Positions 19,568-30,177 of a DNA stretch of 64,000 bases are shown piece after piece. A program made the position numbers and the translations under genes. The stretch comes from Ceratorhiza oryzae-sativae (lineage: Eukaryota; Basidiomycota; Agaricomycetes; Cantharellales; Ceratobasidiaceae). Numbering within the stretch: position 1 is the stretch's first letter; each line of letters begins with the position of its first letter. Under the pieces are notes generated by a model that ran no database searches, had not been told where the DNA came from, and saw nothing but the letters and a program-made list of their open reading frames with translations. The stretch is from positions 186,001 through 250,000 of the forward strand of contig JARWMV010000007.1 in the NCBI GenBank assembly GCA_030998015.1. The letters are read 5' to 3'.

Positions 19568-20602
19568 ATGTCAAAAATTGTTAAGCTCACAGCAAACCTT
19601 GACAAAGTTGATGGGAGCAGGCCTGAAGATTATGAGTTGAATTTATTAGCAATATTCAGCCTTGAAGACTATAAGGGGGAGCGCAATAGCAGCATACCAA
19701 CACCAGAGCCCTTCTACCATACTCCCTCTACTACTACCTTACCCACTGCCATGAGTACTGAAGAGAATGTTCTTCTCCGTGCCATCCAGATGATCGTCAA
19801 TGGACAGGCAAAGACAGCTGAAACCCAGGCAAGGACACAACAGGCATCACAGGAGATGATGGTCTGTATGATACAGGAATCAAACCAAACACTGGCAAAG
19901 GAGATATGCAAATCAACAAAACCATACCAGATGAATAAACAACTGACTCACCAACAATGGAACGCAAAGGGGAAGAAGACAAACAAAGGCACAGAATGGA
20001 ATCAGCAGAACGTAGGGTGTGAGAGAAACAACATACCTGGTACCAACCACCCCAATCTCTTACCCCTCAGAAATGACTGGCATAGCATGGATTTCAGCAT
20101 TGCAAGCAACATGCCCACTGAGCAAGATTTGCTTGGGCCACTCACAGGAATGGCAAGCCCACTCATATGCATACAAGGCAACTCACCAGTCCCAGCCTAC
20201 TTGTTGCTGCACACACCTGTTGCTCAGACTCTACCCACCCACTCCACCCAATTCAGCCAGATCACCAGCATGGAGGCATTCTTACCCACCCACTCCACCC
20301 ATTCAATGCCTGCTCAGGCCATACCCACACATCTTACACCCACACATACAGGGGGATCCCACACTACCCATTCTACCCACACTACCCATGTGAACCCTGA
20401 AGCGCCAATCACCACAGCCGATGAAGAGGTGATCAACTATGGGGATGAACACATGGAGGAGGCAGGCGCCACCAATACTATCCAGGCAGGCTGCTCTGTG
20501 ACCCAGAAGGGCAAATGTGAGGCAAATGTGTGCTGCACACAAACAGCATGGCCTGTGGCTGTGCCCATCTTATCTAACACAGACATGTTCTTGGTTATCT
20601 AA
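19568..20602 (+). CDS. Element D 3' ORF (344 codons), unknown
   Basis: An open frame lies downstream of the chromodomain and ends inside the 3' LTR. The first 30 residues continue the sense of the chromodomain tail. Next come a helical Gln-rich region (ENVLLRAIQMIVNGQAK) and a long Thr/His/Pro-rich tail with repeats of THSTH and PTH. No enzyme motif is visible. It may be a gag-like or tethering protein, or simply non-functional. The His/Thr repeats would make it intrinsically disordered. Confidence 0.5.
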   Translation: MSKIVKLTANLDKVDGSRPEDYELNLLAIFSLEDYKGERNSSIPTPEPFYHTPSTTTLPTAMSTEENVLLRAIQMIVNGQAKTAETQARTQQASQEMMVCMIQESNQTLAKEICKSTKPYQMNKQLTHQQWNAKGKKTNKGTEWNQQNVGCERNNIPGTNHPNLLPLRNDWHSMDFSIASNMPTEQDLLGPLTGMASPLICIQGNSPVPAYLLLHTPVAQTLPTHSTQFSQITSMEAFLPTHSTHSMPAQAIPTHLTPTHTGGSHTTHSTHTTHVNPEAPITTADEEVINYGDEHMEEAGATNTIQAGCSVTQKGKCEANVCCTQTAWPVAVPILSNTDMFLVI

Positions 20603-20772
20603 TGTACTTGACCCTTACAGTCTCCTCTTGTCTATTTAAGCAACCCATATGTACATAGTATTCCACACACTACTCTTGAAATACAAGTATCTTAGCAAGT
20701 TGATTGCTTGCCTTAAGCCTCAACAATGCCAAGAACCTTGTCCTCGACAGTTTGGTCCTATCGGACCTCACA
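20516..20772 (+). repeat. Element D 3' LTR
   Basis: 257 bp, TGTGAGG to CCTCACA, followed by the GTGTG duplication. It differs from the 5' LTR mainly by transitions. Confidence 0.92.
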
Positions 20773-20777
20773 GTGTG

Positions 20778-20840
20778 GCCACTAAGCAGGATTGCAAAGG
20801 AAAGAAGCCCTATAGTCAGCCCCTCCTCCAGTTGACATAA
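20778..20840 (+). pseudogene. Gene X, 3' end after element D
   Basis: With element D and one duplication copy discounted, the frame leaving 12051 continues here with ATKQDCKGKKPYSQPLLQLT and stops at TAA 20838-20840. It lies tail to tail with gene Y, whose stop is at 20922. Confidence 0.45.
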
Positions 20841-20921
20841 ATAGTTTATATGTGTATTATATTTTGGGAAAAGAGGAAAGATATTGATTTGGTACATGTC
20901 TTCAATGCTGAACTGCAATTC

Positions 20922-22310
20922 TTAGGTGGGGTTGTATTCTTCAGTCAAGGCTTCCTCCAGATTTTTCACCAATTCCCCATTCTCCCATTTCTCATAATCC
21001 TCCACCTCTTGCTCCTCTGCCATCCTTATCAATGGTTTCTGCTCTTCCTCCACCAAGACTAAGGATTCCATGCTGGCCATTAAGTTTGTTGTGGGGTTGT
21101 CTTCTTTTGGGTGCACCCTGACCCAATTTCTGAAGTCTGCCAGGTTTGCCTCTTTCAGTTGGTGTCATGACCTAGACCATAATGTGGAAATTATTATGAT
21201 TTTTATTATATTTTTATGATTTTGGACAAGTCCTGTTTAATCAGATATATGCATAGAATTATACACTCTGTTTGTATCTTCCAGAATATTCTGTTATGCA
21301 GCACCATTCTGATATTGTATGATAGTTGTCTCACACCATGGTGTATTTGATATTAGCTACTTGTATGAATATATAAGGGAGAGTCTGAGAGCCTTAAGCC
21401 TCAGAAATTGACCTCCTGTCATATTCCTCTACTACCTGTAAGACACATAGTCAAGCAGCCCTTGCCCAGCTCTCTTCAGAGCATAGTGCCCTTACTATAA
21501 GTCTTCCTCCACACATCTTATCACAACCCAGATCCTTGTTGGATGTTTTCCCCTTGACATCATGACTTAGACCTCTGGCATTGTTGCCTATAGATCTCCC
21601 ATTGTCCACTTAGACATTTGGGTTATCTCCTCAGGTCATAGCTCTGACAGTTGGATTGCAGTGAACATTTCATCTGTTGTTGTCTCCTCCAAGAGACCTG
21701 TGTATGGGGCTGCTGGTAGTATCTTCCAGTCTTCCAGTAGCTGCTGGGCCCTGATTTTGACCTGCCACTCAAATGTATTTGAATTTGCCATTTCTGTAAT
21801 TGGTCTGCCGTTTCTCCCCTTTTTCTTTGCTGCCCTGGCAACTGCATTGACTGTTGGTCCTAAAAGTCCATTGATGACATACATTTCAGTGTGCATGATT
21901 GTGTTTTGTGTCTTTGGGGCTCCTGGACCACACCATTCTAGTATGCCTCTCTTGGGGTCCAGGTACTTGTTTGTGCTTATCCAGTTCTGTTTGTTCTTTT
22001 ACTTCTTTGGGATGTGCTCCAGGTTAGCACCAGGTAGGATCCTTTGTGCATACCTTTTTGCTTCTTCAACTGAGTAGCATTGCATGTCTGGCCATTCTAT
22101 CCTGTTCTCCTTCCCATAGAGTGTTGCCTGCTGGTTCCTTTTCAGGTGTCACTTGGCAGGTAGGCTAGGTGGCCAGTTGTATAGTGGCACATATCTGTTG
22201 TTTGTGGTTGGTTTGGTGGCAGTGGCATATTGGTAATGTTGTTGTGTCAGCCTATAGGTGGTGATCACAGGAGGGGGGTGTGTCTCTTCCCCCTGTTCAT
22301 GCTTTCCTTC
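20922..22310 (-). pseudogene. Gene Y: unknown protein in frame after element B pol
   Basis: The coding frame is the same as that of the chromodomain block and follows its TAA (22311-22313) without a gap, so Y may originally have been the C-terminus of pol or a read-through ORF. No Met is near the beginning. Readable parts include YVPLYNWPPSLPA, SVEEAKRYAQRILPGANLE, AAKKKGRNGRPITEMANSN and an acidic C-terminus (KWENGELVKNLEEALTEEYN) ending at 20922. Internal stops are TGA at 22149-22151 and TAA at 21999-22001. A solo LTR (21163-21649) interrupts it. Its 492 bp with duplication is a multiple of three, and the frame is identical on both sides. No family is recognised. Confidence 0.55.
21163..21649 (+). 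mobile_element. Solo LTR (487 bp) in gene Y
   Basis: Begins TGTCATGACCTAGACC and ends GTCATAGCTCTGACA, with perfect duplication GTTGG (21158-21162 and 21650-21654). Contains ATGAATATATAAGGGAGAG as a TATA region. The same family is at 24911-25429. Confidence 0.92.
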
Positions 22311-22997
22311 TTATAGCTGGCCCCTTCTTTGCTTGTTCTTCTTTGCTTTTGTTCTCAAGTCATTGTTTTTATGAATCAACTGGCCAGGCATTGGTGCATC
22401 AGGTAAGCACCTGTGCAAGTCATTCAGAACCTTGCTCATTTTGGCAAACTTCTCTGCCTGCTCCATTGTGTCCTTGATTGGGTCATACCCCTTCCACCTT
22501 ATTTGGTAGTACAGCATGCCATTCTGCCATTCCCAGTTTACCACATGGTCCACTTCATATTCCTCCTCCCCTTCTTCTGTTATGATTGGTGGGGGTTTCA
22601 CCTGCCTGCAGTGGAAGTCCTTATCTTCCTTGACTGGAGATAACAGGCTGACATGGAATACATTGTGTACTCTTATTGTTTTTGGCAATTCCAATCAGTA
22701 AGCATGGGATGAGATTTTTTCTGAGATTGTGAAGGGTCCCCCCTTCCTGTTATCCAGTTTCTTTGCTGGTTGTGTAGAGGAGAGGATTGTTAGCAGGAGC
22801 CATACCTTGTCCCCTACTTTAAACTCCTTCCCTTGCTTTTCCAATGATCTATGTATTTCCATGGAGGCCTGTGCTTTGTCCCAGATTTTAGACATCCTTG
22901 CCTGCATTGATTGCACTGCTGGGACTGTTTCATTGCTCTGGGTCTCTTTCAGTATATCCCATGTTGGTGATCTTCCATAAAAAGTTTTGAAGGCTGT

Positions 22998-24303
22998 TGT
23001 TATGGGTCAGGGTACACTTGAATATCTAGAGCTTAAGCAAATGTAGATATGTTAGTATACACTAATTGTACTCAATACTTCTTAGACTAGTGTAAGAAGG
23101 CTCAAAGTAGTTGCAATGCAATCAAGTAACACTCAAGGTAGTCTTAATCTTTCACAGTGTAAACTGACTAATTTATAGGTATAAAGAGCAAGACTACTAT
23201 GGTCAGGTTCCCTTAGATATCTTAAATGTAGTTCAGCCCTAGTTGCTTGGACTGATACTAATCTTAATACTAGACTTAGGCAATAGCTTATAGGATAGAT
23301 GGTGGGCTGCCTAATGCATGTACTTCCTCAGCTACAGGTATTTAGATTTCCTCTAATAGCTGGTACTTAATGTCATGCTCAATCAGGCAATATTGTATCC
23401 TTATATAACTCTGTATATAAGATACAATGAATCAGACAGTATATAACTAATATGGTACTTTATTCCTCAGTACTAGTTATATAAGAAATCACACACAGAC
23501 AAGAGAAAAATAGAAAGAGAAAAGAAACCAATAACCAGTTTGGGTTGAGTAGAGGAGGGGAGGTGGTCTGGAAGGGCCTTAGAGGAGGTCCTTTTATACC
23601 CTGAGGAGGGCATTCCAGAGCCAAATAGATACATGCATGCCAGTGCAATCATCAAAAGAGGGTACTGCTATACTTGGGGTACACCCTAGCCCAGTATAGG
23701 ATATGAGAGTAAAGACAGGGTGTGGATTGAAGGCATTGATGTGTCTGAGACCTGCTATTGGCTTGTAGATCATATTATCATAGTATATACATGTAATGAA
23801 CAGAGGCTACATCTCAGTGAGTCATAAAGTGAGTCAGAGAAGCTTCTGGATCAATTTGGAAGGCTCTCCTGACTCACTGGAGTCATTAGATCTTGATTGA
23901 TGGTCCAGTAAGATTCTAATGATCTTCGGGCCATTCCGACACGAGGATCCGGTGGATCGCGACGATCTTCGGGCAGCAGATACCGCCGAAGATTAGCTAT
24001 CGATAGAGCATAAGATCGCTTTGATAGCGTAAGCGGTTGCCGAGATATGAGCGGTGCGATGTAGTAATCAATATCTCCTGATAAGAGGAAATATCACAAC
24101 CTCTGTATCTCTCTGAGATCTTATCGTAAAATCTTAATAAAATATGCGTTGGAAAGCGGGAAATTTGTACTATTTAATAGAGCGGAGAATAGTACAATTT
24201 GGAGTGCATACAAATTTAAGTATTTCACAAATTAATTACAGAGGCATTGCTTGAGGTTGGCAGAGCAGACTAAAATCATAGAAAATGTTAGTGATCCATA
24301 ACA
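22998..24303 (-). mobile_element. Long solo LTR (1,306 bp) in element B integrase
   Basis: Ends TGTTATGG and CCATAACA are perfect inverted repeats, and the duplication GCTGT is perfect (22993-22997 and 24304-24308). In its sense (minus) orientation it has a TATAAAAGG box near 23,590 and an AATAAAG signal near 23,463. CpG sites cluster at 23,926-24,060, unlike the CpG-poor surroundings. An inverted relative is at 34001-35308. Confidence 0.93.
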
Positions 24304-24910
24304 GCTGTTTGCCCTGTTGCTGAATTTAAATGGTTGTTATGACAAAATTCTGTGATAGGTAGCCACTTTGTCCAGTTGCCTTGCCTGTAATTGCAGAAGG
24401 TTCTTAAAAACCCTTCTACCTGTTGGTTTGTCCTTTCTGATATGCCATCTGTTTCTGGGTGAAACACAGTAGAGTATCTGGGTTCTATCTTTAATGCTTT
24501 GTACAGTGCACAGAGGAATTGGCTGTTGAAGGTTGGGCCCCTGTCTGATACTGTTGTCTTAGGGGTTCCATGCAGCCACCATATTTCCTTGATGAAGATT
24601 TCTGCTAACTCTTCTGCATTTGTAGATTCCAGGCATGGAATAAAGTGGGCTTGTGTAGAGAATCAGTCTATTACTGTTAGTATGCTGTCATATCCATTTG
24701 ACTTTGGTAATTTTACAATGATGCCATATGCTATATCTTCCCATGGATTTTCTAGGATTGGTAGTGGTTTGTGTGGGGCTGTCTGCTTGTGTCCCTTGCT
24801 TCCCTGGCACACCTCACATGTATCCACATATCTGTTAACCTGGGCTTTCATTCCTGGCCAATAGTATTCCCTTGATACTAGTTCTAGTGTTCTTGCATGA
24901 CCCTGATGTC

Positions 24911-25429
24911 TGTCATGGCCTAGACCATGACATGGATTTTATTATGATTTTTGTATATTTTATAAATCTCTCTTTTTCATATTTTTGGACAAGTCCTGTT
25001 TAATCAGATATATGCATAGAATTACTTACATGATCACATGACCTTGTTGTTGTTTACATTCTGTTTGTACCTTCTGGAATATTCTGTTACATGGCACCAT
25101 TCTTACATTGTACAATAGTTGTCTCACACCATATGTGTATTTGATATAGCTCATCATATGAATATATAAGGGAGAGTCTGAGAGCCTTAAGCCTCAGAAC
25201 TTGACCTCCTGTCATATCCCCTCTACTACCTGTGTGACTTACAAGTCCATAGTCCCTGCCCAGTCCTCTTAAGGACAAGTGCACCTACTCCTACATCCTT
25301 GCATCTCATCGCACCCTCACTGTGCATCCTACCTTAGACATTGTCAGTAAAGCCTCCAGCATCACTGCCCATAGGCTTGTCATTGCCACTTAGGTGTTTG
25401 ACGTTACTGTTCAGGTTGTAGCTCTGACA
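24911..25429 (+). mobile_element. Solo LTR (519 bp) in element B integrase
   Basis: Begins TGTCATGGCCTAGACC and ends GTTGTAGCTCTGACA, with perfect duplication ATGTC (24906-24910 and 25430-25434). Same family as 21163-21649, with a longer A/T-rich and CATGTGAC-like part near 25,030. Confidence 0.92.
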
Positions 25430-26545
25430 ATGTCCTGTGATGGCTGAGTCATGGAATCTGCTTAACAGCTCCAGTCTGAGCCCTTTATAATTTGGGATAT
25501 ATATCTTCCCATCATACCTCAGTATCTTTTCATTGATTTTGTACCTTCTGAACTCCTTCCTTACAGATGGGGGTAGTTGTTCTTTGTTCTCTACACTCTC
25601 CCATAGGATCCAGATGGTTTCATCTTCTTTCTGTGCTTCACACACCTCATCCAGGAAACTGCCTTTAATTTCAGCTTTGAACCCTATGAATCTGTCTGGT
25701 TGGATCGTGATTTGTGGTTATAGTGGGAATTCCCCATGATCATGTCACCATGACAATGCATCTGGTTTCTGTGACATCTTGCCTGGTCAGTAAACTATTT
25801 GGAAATTAAATGAGGCTAGTAGAAGATACCATTGGGCATGTCTTCTATTCCATACCTTAGCTTCCTGCCAGTACTGGAGGTTCTGGTGGTCAGTGTACAC
25901 AGTAATTGGGATTTTGGTCCCTTCTAATAATAACCTCCAGTGCTCCAGGGCTTGTACAATTGCAAGTAGTTCCTTGTCATATGTGTCATAATTTCTTTGA
26001 GGTGGTGTGAAGCTTTCTGATAGGTAGGCTATGGGATGTAATCTCCCATCCTTTCCTTTCTGGCTCAGTACTGCCCCAAGTGCCACTCCAGATGCATCTG
26101 TTTCTTTAATATACAGTTCCTCTGGATTTGGGTGTATAAGTACTGGTTCCTTTGTGATTGAATCCTTGATTTTGTTGAATGCTTCCTCTTCTTTTTCTGT
26201 CCACTGGAATTTGGCATCCTTCTTGGTTAGTTCTGTTAGTGACTTTGCTTTCTCACTGAAATTTTCCACCCATCTCCTGTAAAACCCTGCAAGTCCTAAG
26301 AAGGCTGGTACTTGCTTGACTGTAGTGGGAGCTTTCCAGTCAACAATTGCTTTTATCTTATCCTTCTCCATAGATATACCTTCTGGGGAGATGACAATGC
26401 CTATGAAACATGTTTCTGTTGTAAAGAAATGACATTTATTTGGTTTTAAAAATAGGTGGTTTTGGCAAAGTCTTCTCAGGACTTCTTTCACATGTTCCAC
26501 ATGTTCCTCCCTGTTTTTTGAGTAAACTAGGATGTCATCCATATA

Positions 26546-27219
26546 CACTGGGTGACAAAAGTCTTGCAGCACTTGTGTTATGGCTCTGGGCAGTCAGGAG
26601 CAAAGGCAAAGCACAACTTTTTGTATGGCATATTTAGGGTACCATCTAATACATATATTGCAATACTTTGTGAGCATCTGGAGTGCATACACAGGGCACA
26701 AGGGGAGATGTGGCACAGGGGTGGTTTTTAAGGTCATTGTTCCAGGTGTCCCTGAGCTTAGCTGTAGTAGTAGGTATTATAGTGCTGAGCCTTGTGACTG
26801 CAACAGGCATCTGGGCTTTTGTGTGCCTGCCACCATTGCAGAGATATGGGCAACTGAAAGTACTGTTTTTGGGTGTTTTTGGCCAAAAAGCACCAAAATT
26901 GCCGACTTTGGGCCACCATTGCTCAATAACAGGGGCATGCACACAAAAGCTCAGATACTCATTGAAATCTCAAAGCTCAGTGCTATCATGCCTACTACTA
27001 CAGCTAAGCTTGGGGATGCCTGGAACAATGACCTTAAAAACCACCCCTGTGCCACATCTCCCCTCATGCACTGTGTATGCACTCCAGATGCTCACAAAGT
27101 GTTGCAATATATGTATTAGACAGTACACTACATATGTCATACAAAAGGTTGTGCTTTGCCTTCGCTCCTGACTGCCCAGAGCCATAACATGAGTGCTGCA
27201 AGACTTTTGTCACCCAGTG
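26546..27219. mobile_element. Tc1/mariner-type foldback MITE (674 bp)
   Basis: It starts CACTGGGTGACAAAAGTCTT and ends with the inverse, TTTTGTCACCCAGTG, flanked by TA (26544-26545 and 27220-27221). The inverted arms cover almost the whole element: the segments around AATGACCTTAAAAACCACCC appear on both strands. No transposase is present, so it moves only with outside help. It sits within the catalytic Tyr-Met-Asp-Asp codons of element B RT. Confidence 0.92.
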
Positions 27220-28276
27220 TATACTACCATGGAATCCCCTATCATGTCTCTGAAGAGTTCATTTACAAACCCTTGGAAGTATGCCAGTCTGTTAATGACC
27301 CCAAAAGGCATCACCAGGCTTTCATAGATGCCATATTTTGTTTTGAAGGCTGTCTTCCATTTGTCACCTTCCCTAATACCAATATTGTTGAATCCCCATC
27401 TGATGTCCATTTTGGTGAATATCACTGCTTCTCTTAGTCACTCTATAAGCTCTGTTTGGACAGGCATGGGGAAATGGTAAGGCTTTGTGATTGCATTTAG
27501 CTTCCTGTAATCCACTACTAGTCTTAAGCCACCATCTGTCTTGTTGACATAGAAGCATGGTGCTGCTATACTTGACTGGCTTCTTCTGATTTTCCCATCC
27601 TTTAGTTCCTGCTTAAGGTGTTTTTCTAGAGCCTCTGATTCTGCAGGTGTCATTGGGTATGTTTTTGCTGGTTTTGGTAGCTCTGCCCCTTCAGTCAGCT
27701 TGATAGCACAGTCAAATTCCCCTCTGTGGGGGGGCAATTCCCTGAACCCTTCTTCCTGAAAGAGGTCTGAGAATTCCACAAATTCCTCTGGTATTTGAAC
27801 CTCTTCTATTGCTGCTTTCCCTGTGATTTGATCCTTGTATGTTATTGTCAGGTCTTGCCACTCAATGACTGGTTCAACTTCATCCAACCAGTCTTTTCCT
27901 AGTATGATTTCAGTGTCTCCTAAGGACATCACATACAGGGTGCACTGGAGCATTTTGCCCTCCACTTTGATATGGAGATCCACCTTTTCTGATATGGCAT
28001 CCTTGATCTCCTTTCCATCTATTGCAATTACTGACTTTTTTTTATCTGACTTTGTGGTCTGTATGTTCTTTTCCTTCACATAGTCTTTGTCAATAAAATT
28101 TTGGGAAGATCCTGAGTCTATGAGTGTCTTGGCCAGTTCCATGATTCCCTTGGCCAATGTGTATATTACAAACTGATTATTTGATTTCTTTAGGTAATAT
28201 ACATTGGCCTTGAGGGGTTGGGTAGGATCCTCTGACATGGATTCAGTGGATCCTTCTAGTTTTCTGACTCAGTTTC

Positions 28277-30056
28277 CTAGTTATCTTCTTGGTTATTCTT
28301 CTCAGTACTTGCTTTCCCTTGGATCTTGTTTTTGTCATAGGTCCATTGTCCTTGACAGTCCTTTACAACATGTCCAGGTTTACCACATTTGATGCAAAGC
28401 CATTCTTTTTGGTGTCTATCCTTTTCCTCCTTTGGGATCCTAACTAGGTTAGTTTGTTTACTTTCCTGTTTTGTTTTGAAGGTGTTGTTCTGGTTCCTGT
28501 TGCTATAGGGGTTCCAGTTCTGGGGGTTCCAGCTAGAGGTCACTGTGCTTGTTCCAGTTGGATTTAGTTTCTGGCTTGCAAACAACATATCATCTGTTTT
28601 GCATGCAATTGTAATCCATTCCTCCAGAGTGGGCTTTTCTTCTCCCATGACCATAGATAATCATAGTTGCTCCTTTTACACTTCTAGTTTGAGTCCTTCC
28701 TTGAACCTATCAATTAGGGCATCTTTGTTCCAGTCCACTTCCTGTTGCAGGGTCCTAAACCTTGTGACATAGGTAGCAGCACTACCAATTTGGGTGAGTT
28801 TACTTAGTTCCCTTACTGCCTTCTCCTTTTTGACTGGGTTGGAGAAGTTATCTAGGAATGCCTTTTTGAATGCTTCCCAGGAGGATAGGTGGGGGTGAGC
28901 CTCCTTTTGTCAAAGTTTCTTAAGGAAGGGTTGCACCCAATTTGAGGCTTCTCCACTTTCCATATTCATCAGGGTGCTGGATATTTTCCTGTTGTCATTA
29001 AAGGTTCCTTCATCATAGTCTGCAAAGTAAATCACCATTTTCATCAGAAAGTCTTCAGCCCCTTTTCCTTTTTTGCCATTGAAAGCATCTGGTCTTTTTG
29101 TCTGTGCTTCTTTGGGGATGGATACTCCTGCTGTGGTGGTCTGGTTCATGAAGGATTCCTTTGTCATAGTAGTCCTCTTAGGTTTTTTCTCCTTTGGTTG
29201 GACTGTTGATTCCCCCTGGAATGATCTTCAGACAAAGGGTGATGCTGATCTAGAAGATGCTTGTGATTCTCCCTCAGGTGTGGGGTGGTTACTTGTGTTA
29301 CCTGTGGTCTCCCTCAAACTTCCCTTTGATCCATGGTTTCATCAACAGTACAGCATTCTTTTGTTGGTGCAAGGTATCATTTACTGCTCCAACTATCTCA
29401 CTGAGATTTTTTGTCATCTCCAATACCCCTCTTTCAATTCTTGTAACAGTATTCAGGCTCTCTTGTGAGTAATTTTGGGATGTTATTGCAGTATTGGATA
29501 TATCATTGAACTTCTTCCCATAATCAATCAAAAGATTTCCACATTTTTCTGATGAATTGATTGCCCTTTGTAACCCTTCTTGGTTGCTTTCCCTAAAGTC
29601 AAATAGACCCCTTCAAAGGGTAGTGGCAATTATTTGTACAGGGGTCAATGATGCTAGGGCACTGGGTTGTTGGTTGACTATTTCCCCTGCTTGGTTTGCA
29701 AAGGACATTTGTGGTACTGCAGTGTCCCCTTTGTCTAACTTGCCCCCTTGATCATATATGATCTGTGTCATTTCCTCCACCTTGTCTGTGGAAGTGTTTG
29801 TGGCTGGTGGTGCCCTGTGCCAGCCACATGGTGAGCTGCCAAAATGGAAGGCTCCTATCTGTTCATGTAGAGAGGTATCCCAGCAGGGAATTGGTTGTAT
29901 TATTGGTACTGGTTCTTGTGGCATTCCCCCTGGTACTGATTGGAGAGTGGTGTCTGCTTGGTCATTTTTGTTTGATGTGATTGCTGGTGATTGAGCCCTG
30001 CTAGCTGCAGTGCAGCTCATTGATCTTGTTTGTGGCCTGGATTGCCACTGCACCAT
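28277..30056 (-). pseudogene. Element B gag
   Basis: Starts at ATG 30056, about 120 bp inside the 5' LTR. The N-terminal disordered part (147 codons) is followed by TGA at 29613-29615 and continues in frame (29531-29298) with a helical region (TRIERGVLEMTKNLSEIVGA). The capsid is at 29167-28910 (AFNGKKGKGAEDFLMKMVIY, NWVQPFLKKL) in another frame. The nucleocapsid block 28654-28277 has the CCHC knuckle CIKCGKPGHVVKDC, at about 28,390. Frame changes and stops make it non-functional. Confidence 0.85.
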
Positions 30057-30177
30057 AGATTCTGTTTGTTCTCTTATGTGTCACAGGGGTTAGCTGGTGT
30101 CTCTTGTACTCAGCCCTTAGTATCTGTGCAAAACACTTATGTTACACCACTAGTTAAGTGTAAAGCTTGCTTCATAA

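Larger units (their letters stand above)
12052..20772 (+). mobile_element. Element D: full-length 8.7-kb Ty3/gypsy retrotransposon
   Basis: Two 257-bp LTRs (12052-12308 and 20516-20772) with TGTGAGG/CCTCACA ends enclose gag, pol and a 3' ORF in plus orientation. The target duplication GTGTG is perfect (12047-12051 and 20773-20777). It landed inside gene X of element B, so it is younger than B. Some CpG remains in pol, but gag and pol carry several stops and frame changes, so it is probably inactive. Confidence 0.93.
22311..28238 (-). pseudogene. Element B pol: protease, RT, RNase H, integrase, chromodomain
   Basis: Protease and the start of RT are in one 266-codon block (28238-27438; LIDSGSSQNFID, then LRLVVDYRKLNA). 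RT continues at 27425-27222. A foldback insertion (26546-27219) splits the catalytic motif, and RT resumes with YMDDILVYSKN through RNase H to 25787 (TDASGVALGAVLSQ, YDTYDKELLAI, VYTDHQNLQYW). The integrase HHCC region is at 25645-25435 and 24905-24780 (CEVCQGSKG), separated by a solo LTR (24911-25429). The catalytic core runs to 24309 and is cut by the 22998-24303 solo LTR. The end has KVGDKVWLL, VFHVSLLSP and a chromodomain (EYEVDHVVNWEWQNGMLYYQ, IRWKGY) at 22694-22311. Several TGA codons replace Arg. Confidence 0.9.

Noticed and set aside
26580..27171. 179- and 162-codon plus frames at the mariner-type element
   Set aside because: They read through the arms of a palindromic MITE. The same peptide appears on the opposite strand, and there are no transposase motifs.
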